DNA from: Anaerolineae bacterium
GTDB taxonomy: Bacteria > Chloroflexota > Anaerolineae > Promineifilales > Promineifilaceae
Direction of reading: 5' to 3'
NCBI GenBank assembly: GCA_014879345.1
Contig: JACSSI010000011.1
Coordinates: forward strand, 1-19,955
DNA: 19,955 nucleotides
The notes beneath the pieces were generated by a model. That model worked only from the letters and a program-made list of their open reading frames with translations, did not search any database and was not told the DNA's origin. Numbering within the stretch: the stretch's first letter is position 1; each line of letters opens with the position of its first letter. Positions 18,301 through 19,955 of the stretch are shown piece after piece. The position numbers were made by a program, and so were the translations under genes.

Positions 18301-18661
18301 GTGCCACAATGACAAGTGCATCCCCTAAATCCAGTTGTTGATTATTGAATTGAAGCTGGCGCAGGTAAGAAGTGAGGCTGCGACCGGTCAGATAATCCAT
18401 CGTCATGTAGAGGATGTTTTCGTTGGTATCAATGCCCGCCTCATGGACTTTGACAATAGAGGGATGATCGAGCTTCGGAATGGCATTGACTTCCTGCAAA
18501 AAACGGCGGCGAATACCCGGTTCCTCCGTGAGATGCAGATGGATGACTTTAATAGCTACCAGCGAAAAATCTTCCAGGTCTACAGCCTGGTAAACATTGC
18601 CGATGCGACCCTGCCCAAGCAGTGCCTTGATTTGATAGTGTGATATTTGCTGGCCGACCAA
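15362..18661 (-). CDS. Transmembrane kinase-like protein (probable pseudokinase) with FHA, Ca-binding-type repeats and DNRLRE-like domain
   Basis: 1099 residues starting at a TTG (18661-18659), with AGGA seven bases upstream; the next residues (QISHYQIKALLGQG) are the normal start of this kinase family. Kinase-like domain 1-280: G16-x-G18-x-x-G21 and K38 are kept and HRD (136-138) is present. However, the following HRDIRPTV has Arg140 for Lys and Val143 for the metal-binding Asn, and DFG is D166-F-A168. FHA about 335-410 is intact (R341, T355, R356, H358, N377). Then Ig-like regions, a basic linker (about 590-660), and a membrane helix (752-774). Outside are four Asp-rich repeats of the DTDGDxLSDGxE type (788-880), a Thr/Pro linker, and a DNRLRE-like beta domain (915-1099). 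It sits between the baseplate-FHA gene and the active-looking kinase. It may be a phospho-reader or scaffold rather than a catalyst (inference). Confidence 0.9.
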   Translation of the reverse strand: MVGQQISHYQIKALLGQGRIGNVYQAVDLEDFSLVAIKVIHLHLTEEPGIRRRFLQEVNAIPKLDHPSIVKVHEAGIDTNENILYMTMDYLTGRSLTSYLRQLQFNNQQLDLGDALVIVAQIAEALDYAHQKGLLHRDIRPTVILFRTDDKPKESHNLPGRAVISDFALETMIAVEKEPFAPALPYMSPEAFLDRPLDRRSDIYSLGILLYQLTTGRLPFTAATLAEAARQHPYQDPPPPRELRPEMPLAMEGAILKAMAKKPEARYQTGANMAAALRNLAETLPERMSETAVEADIFDIKTTPTPPLVVASSHWAEDEDNVMVTRDMPQSLRRQIITIGRSETNDIVLEDTGVTRQHAQLERTASGWQVRDLGSLNGTFLDEKPLLPDIPEEWQSHQTLRVGPFFLHLQPGKGMNAQKRPFQAIITPNDVSVLPGERTEIGITILNQGTAVDEFSLSMDRIPAQWVTLPTEPLRLRPDERKTVTAYFHPPLVQDVLLGTSRYLLTINSANQPQERLAIPGVVQVLPPKNIFTTALEPSLITHAGQGFLTISNRALTEQLFTINGTSEEGDVRFSIWRLKEAAAPAPTSPSKNGSGKRPSSANMGTLNKLPLTRRLVSAPRRAMMQLENSPRQALNRMMPGLGHLLPRTNLSQQASKAASGKMKPAQADKPSTPNSDPATFEEVVFPGNLYTQIIVPPGGEELVRLGLKPEKRPLFGQKKQLLPYTLRISAPGSEGQTVGGQVEMRPRIRINPVILIIFFLLLFLCAGSFLIASLTQESTLAAILNTPADIDNDGLSNLAEVYVHETDPNLADTDGDTLSDGDEIAQGTNPRLADTDQDGLTDDQERRLNTNPLFSDTDGDNLSDGLEAQRLSTDPLLSNTLTMTVASLATPTLIPTAAPTAIPTPLPTLSPSAFSDTFRSLAAEDGYIMEDKTLGRAPIADDVNLQLGEGNNNERQIKTFLSFDTSTLPDDAVILSARIQLRRNNVVGQPENLGVIYFDMAPNNGFNNNWALESEDFSAPASSSNVATIQNLYSGDWLEAGLAETYFEEINRNGRSQFRLYFTLTNNSDDVEDRISFYAGDEADSSFQPQLIIDYELP

Positions 18662-18731
18662 GAATTTTTCCTTTTATCTAGTGGCGTGTCGCAAGTGGCA
18701 AGTAAAACCTTGCGACCTGCTACTTGTTTTT
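18662..18731 (-). other. 70-base spacer with inverted repeat and the kinase 2 ribosome binding site
   Basis: GTCGCAAG (18688-18695) and CTTGCGAC (18709-18716) form an 8-bp inverted repeat around a 13-base loop. A second, overlapping pair is CAAGTA (18699-18704) with TACTTG (18721-18726). The second pair is followed by seven T on the plus strand, so as a terminator it would point the wrong way for these genes. The TTG start of kinase 2 is preceded by AGGA at 18672-18669. Confidence 0.55.
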
Positions 18732-19823
18732 TTATTCTACAAACATTAAATCATAGCTCGTGTGTGCCGGTTTGTTGGCATTGATGAGGTCTTCAATGGC
18801 GGTGCGGTTAACCGCTTTGCTCGATGCGGCAATACGCACAGAGAAGGTAAAATCTTCCATGTTGTCGTTGTTATCTTCAATTTGTACGGAGGTGCCGGTG
18901 TAGATTTCTAGCAGGCGCTGCATGGCCCAGGCGGTGCCTCGCCGACGGTAGATGAGGTGCGCTTCTTGCAAGACGGTGCGCATGGCTGTTTCGCTCCAGG
19001 TGGGGTCGAAGTCAAGTTCGTACCAATTAGCCAGCCAGGGCAAGAAGCCTACAGGGGATGACTTGGCATCCAGAAACAAATCGAAGTTATCACCAGTCCA
19101 TTCAACCGGTGCCAGGATGGATTCGAGCAGCGCCAAAAAGCGGGGGATGAAGGTTTCGCCGGTGGTTCGGTAAATTTCGGGTAGATATTCCAAATAGCGG
19201 CTGTAGGTGAAGGATTGGCCGGGTGGCAGTTCAAATGGTTCCTCTTCATCTTTGGCGGTGGGTTTGCCGTTGTCGGAACCACGCCCGCCGCTGCCGGACG
19301 ATACCGGCACGTAGCTGGCGGTTTTCCACTCTTGCATTTTGCTTGTCACTGTCGGTTTTGGGGTAGAGGGTGCGGGTGGTTTTGTTTTTTCTGCTTTGGG
19401 CGCAGCTTCTGGTTCAGAAACGGCCGTTTCCTCCCCATTTTCCGCTGCCGGCTCTCCCGCATCACCCACCTGCTCTGGGGCAGCAGGTTTCGGTTCCGGA
19501 TCGGCTATAACGATCTCTGTCTTTTTGTAGACCAGCCGAAAAGCGCCGATTTCAATGACATCACCGTTGGTTAAGAGAACGGCCGTTTCCGGTTCAATCG
19601 CTTCTCGGTTGATCTGCGTGCCATGCGTACTGCCCAAATCCATAATGCGACAGGTAACGGCCGTTACCACCAGTTCCGCATGTTTGCGTGAAACCAAAGG
19701 ATGCACAAAGACAAGATTATTCGTCGCTTGCCGACCAATTGTCGTAGCCCCTTCCGTCAGCGCATACGTCTCTTCCATTTGCGGACCGCTGATTTCTAAT
19801 TGATGGATGATAGGTTCAAACAT
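18732..19823 (-). CDS. FHA domain fused to a phage tail protein I-like eCIS baseplate protein
   Basis: 363 residues, ATG at 19823-19821 with AGGA upstream. Residues about 20-100 are an FHA domain with G30-R31, S45, R46 and H48; the usual SxNGT turn is STHGT (65-69), with His in place of Asn. Residues 105-200 are a Pro/Glu/Ala-rich, low-complexity linker. Residues about 205-363 match the phage tail protein I (P2 gpI-like, TIGR02242-type) family: YLPEIYR, FLALLESIL, a Trp-rich LPWLANWYELDFDPTW block, RRRGTAWAMQRLLEIYTG, and a C-terminal NKPAHTSYDLMFVE ending. Such proteins belong to the baseplate of contractile tails and eCIS. This is the only structural particle gene in the window and ties the signalling genes to the injection system. 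An FHA on a baseplate part would let phosphothreonine proteins dock on the particle (inference). Family identity is confident. Confidence 0.88.
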   Translation of the reverse strand: MFEPIIHQLEISGPQMEETYALTEGATTIGRQATNNLVFVHPLVSRKHAELVVTAVTCRIMDLGSTHGTQINREAIEPETAVLLTNGDVIEIGAFRLVYKKTEIVIADPEPKPAAPEQVGDAGEPAAENGEETAVSEPEAAPKAEKTKPPAPSTPKPTVTSKMQEWKTASYVPVSSGSGGRGSDNGKPTAKDEEEPFELPPGQSFTYSRYLEYLPEIYRTTGETFIPRFLALLESILAPVEWTGDNFDLFLDAKSSPVGFLPWLANWYELDFDPTWSETAMRTVLQEAHLIYRRRGTAWAMQRLLEIYTGTSVQIEDNNDNMEDFTFSVRIAASSKAVNRTAIEDLINANKPAHTSYDLMFVE

Positions 19824-19955
19824 TGAAATTCCTAATCGATAATGAATCGTTTTAACTCAAGTTGCCACTATGAACTCAATTTCCAGCCGTCATTCTGAAC
19901 GCAGTGAAGAATCCCCATTATTTGGCTCAATTATTGCCGTAGGGATGCTTCGTTT
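19824..19955 (-). other. Upstream region of the baseplate-FHA gene
   Basis: These 132 bases hold the AGGA ribosome binding site for the gene at 19823 and, further out, part of an interspersed palindromic element. No convincing promoter hexamers are visible. A TTGAGT ... TTAAAA pair with 18-base spacing exists but is too weak to call. No coding frame is supported to the window edge. Confidence 0.4.
19889..19955. repeat. Probable interspersed palindromic repeat, cut by the window edge
   Basis: GTCATTCTGAACGCAGTGAAGAATCCCC starts at 19889, and GGGATGCTTCG (19942-19952) begins the opposite arm. Across the arms, GAAGAATCCC against GGGATGCTTC pair with one mismatch. The phrase with 'cattctgaacg(c/a)agtgaagaatc' resembles a class of intergenic palindromic repeats I recall from many environmental bacterial genomes; this is recall, not a search result. 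The far arm continues outside the window. Confidence 0.5.

Larger units (their letters stand above)
763..19665. repeat. Highly iterated 10-bp palindrome AACGGCCGTT, 20 exact copies
   Basis: Exact copies start at 763, 1059, 1651, 4481, 5575, 5621, 9806, 10199, 12062, 12305, 13077, 14243, 15493, 16518, 17306, 17397, 17783, 19419, 19578 and 19656. One-mismatch copies include 3506, 4587, 5311, 8318, 14509 and 16863. All exact copies are inside genes and use all three codon phases: TAV (12), NGR (4) and RP (4). None lies in the VWA-FHA gene or in DUF4157 protein B. A fixed 10-mer is expected far less than once in 20 kb of balanced composition. Confidence 0.95.

Noticed and set aside
19824..19888. 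Promoter for the gene run (TTGAGT ... TTAAAA)
   Set aside because: Poor match in both hexamers and 18-base spacing; similar matches occur by chance in AT-rich spacers.
1..19955. Type VI secretion locus
   Set aside because: FHA plus kinase plus VWA recalls T6SS control genes, but no TssB/C, ClpV, TssJKLM or Hcp/VgrG gene is present. The tail protein I, AAA+ and DUF4157 set fits eCIS better.

Overview
The window looks like bacterial accessory DNA from the late part of an extracellular contractile injection system (eCIS, a phage-tail-like particle) locus. Every convincing gene is on the minus strand, so the transcription order runs from high to low coordinates. The organism is probably a Chloroflexota bacterium (Anaerolineae/Caldilineae-like). 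This is an inference from the roughly balanced GC content, the Hanks-type kinases with FHA and giant repeat ectodomains, and the tandem DUF4157 proteins with Gln/Glu-rich repeats. No rRNA or marker gene is present to confirm it.

Layout in transcription order: (1) 19823-18732, an FHA domain fused to a phage-tail-protein-I-like baseplate domain; (2) 18661-15362, a membrane Ser/Thr kinase-like protein with FHA, one membrane segment, Ca-binding-type Asp-rich repeats and a DNRLRE-like C-terminus, whose kinase motifs look degraded; (3) 15112-8018, a giant, apparently intact membrane Ser/Thr kinase with FHA, coiled coil, cadherin-like domain and twelve Calx-beta or Calx-beta-like repeats; (4) 8009-5817, a secreted and membrane-anchored VWA protein with a cytoplasmic FHA; (5) 5759-3618, the eCIS-type AAA+ ATPase; (6) 3601-1811 and (7) 1734 to beyond position 1, two DUF4157 (HELTH) proteins with nearly the same N-terminal half and unrelated C-termini. 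Gene 7 is cut by the window edge.

Reading of the system: four consecutive genes carry FHA (phosphothreonine-binding) domains, one of them on a predicted baseplate protein, next to two transmembrane kinases. This suggests that threonine phosphorylation controls assembly, docking or firing of the particle, by analogy with the PpkA/Fha threonine phosphorylation pathway of type VI secretion. The AAA+ ATPase and the two DUF4157 proteins then look like the payload or payload-handling end of the locus. The phospho-control idea is inference. The domains themselves are read directly from the sequence.

A second, independent signal is the perfect 10-bp palindrome AACGGCCGTT. It occurs exactly 20 times by my reading, always inside genes and in all three codon phases (coding TAV, NGR or RP), which points to DNA-level rather than protein-level selection. 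Intergenic DNA is short: a strong hairpin with a U-tract between genes 4 and 5, a long imperfect hairpin between genes 2 and 3, a small inverted repeat between genes 1 and 2, and what looks like one arm of an interspersed palindromic repeat at the right edge.
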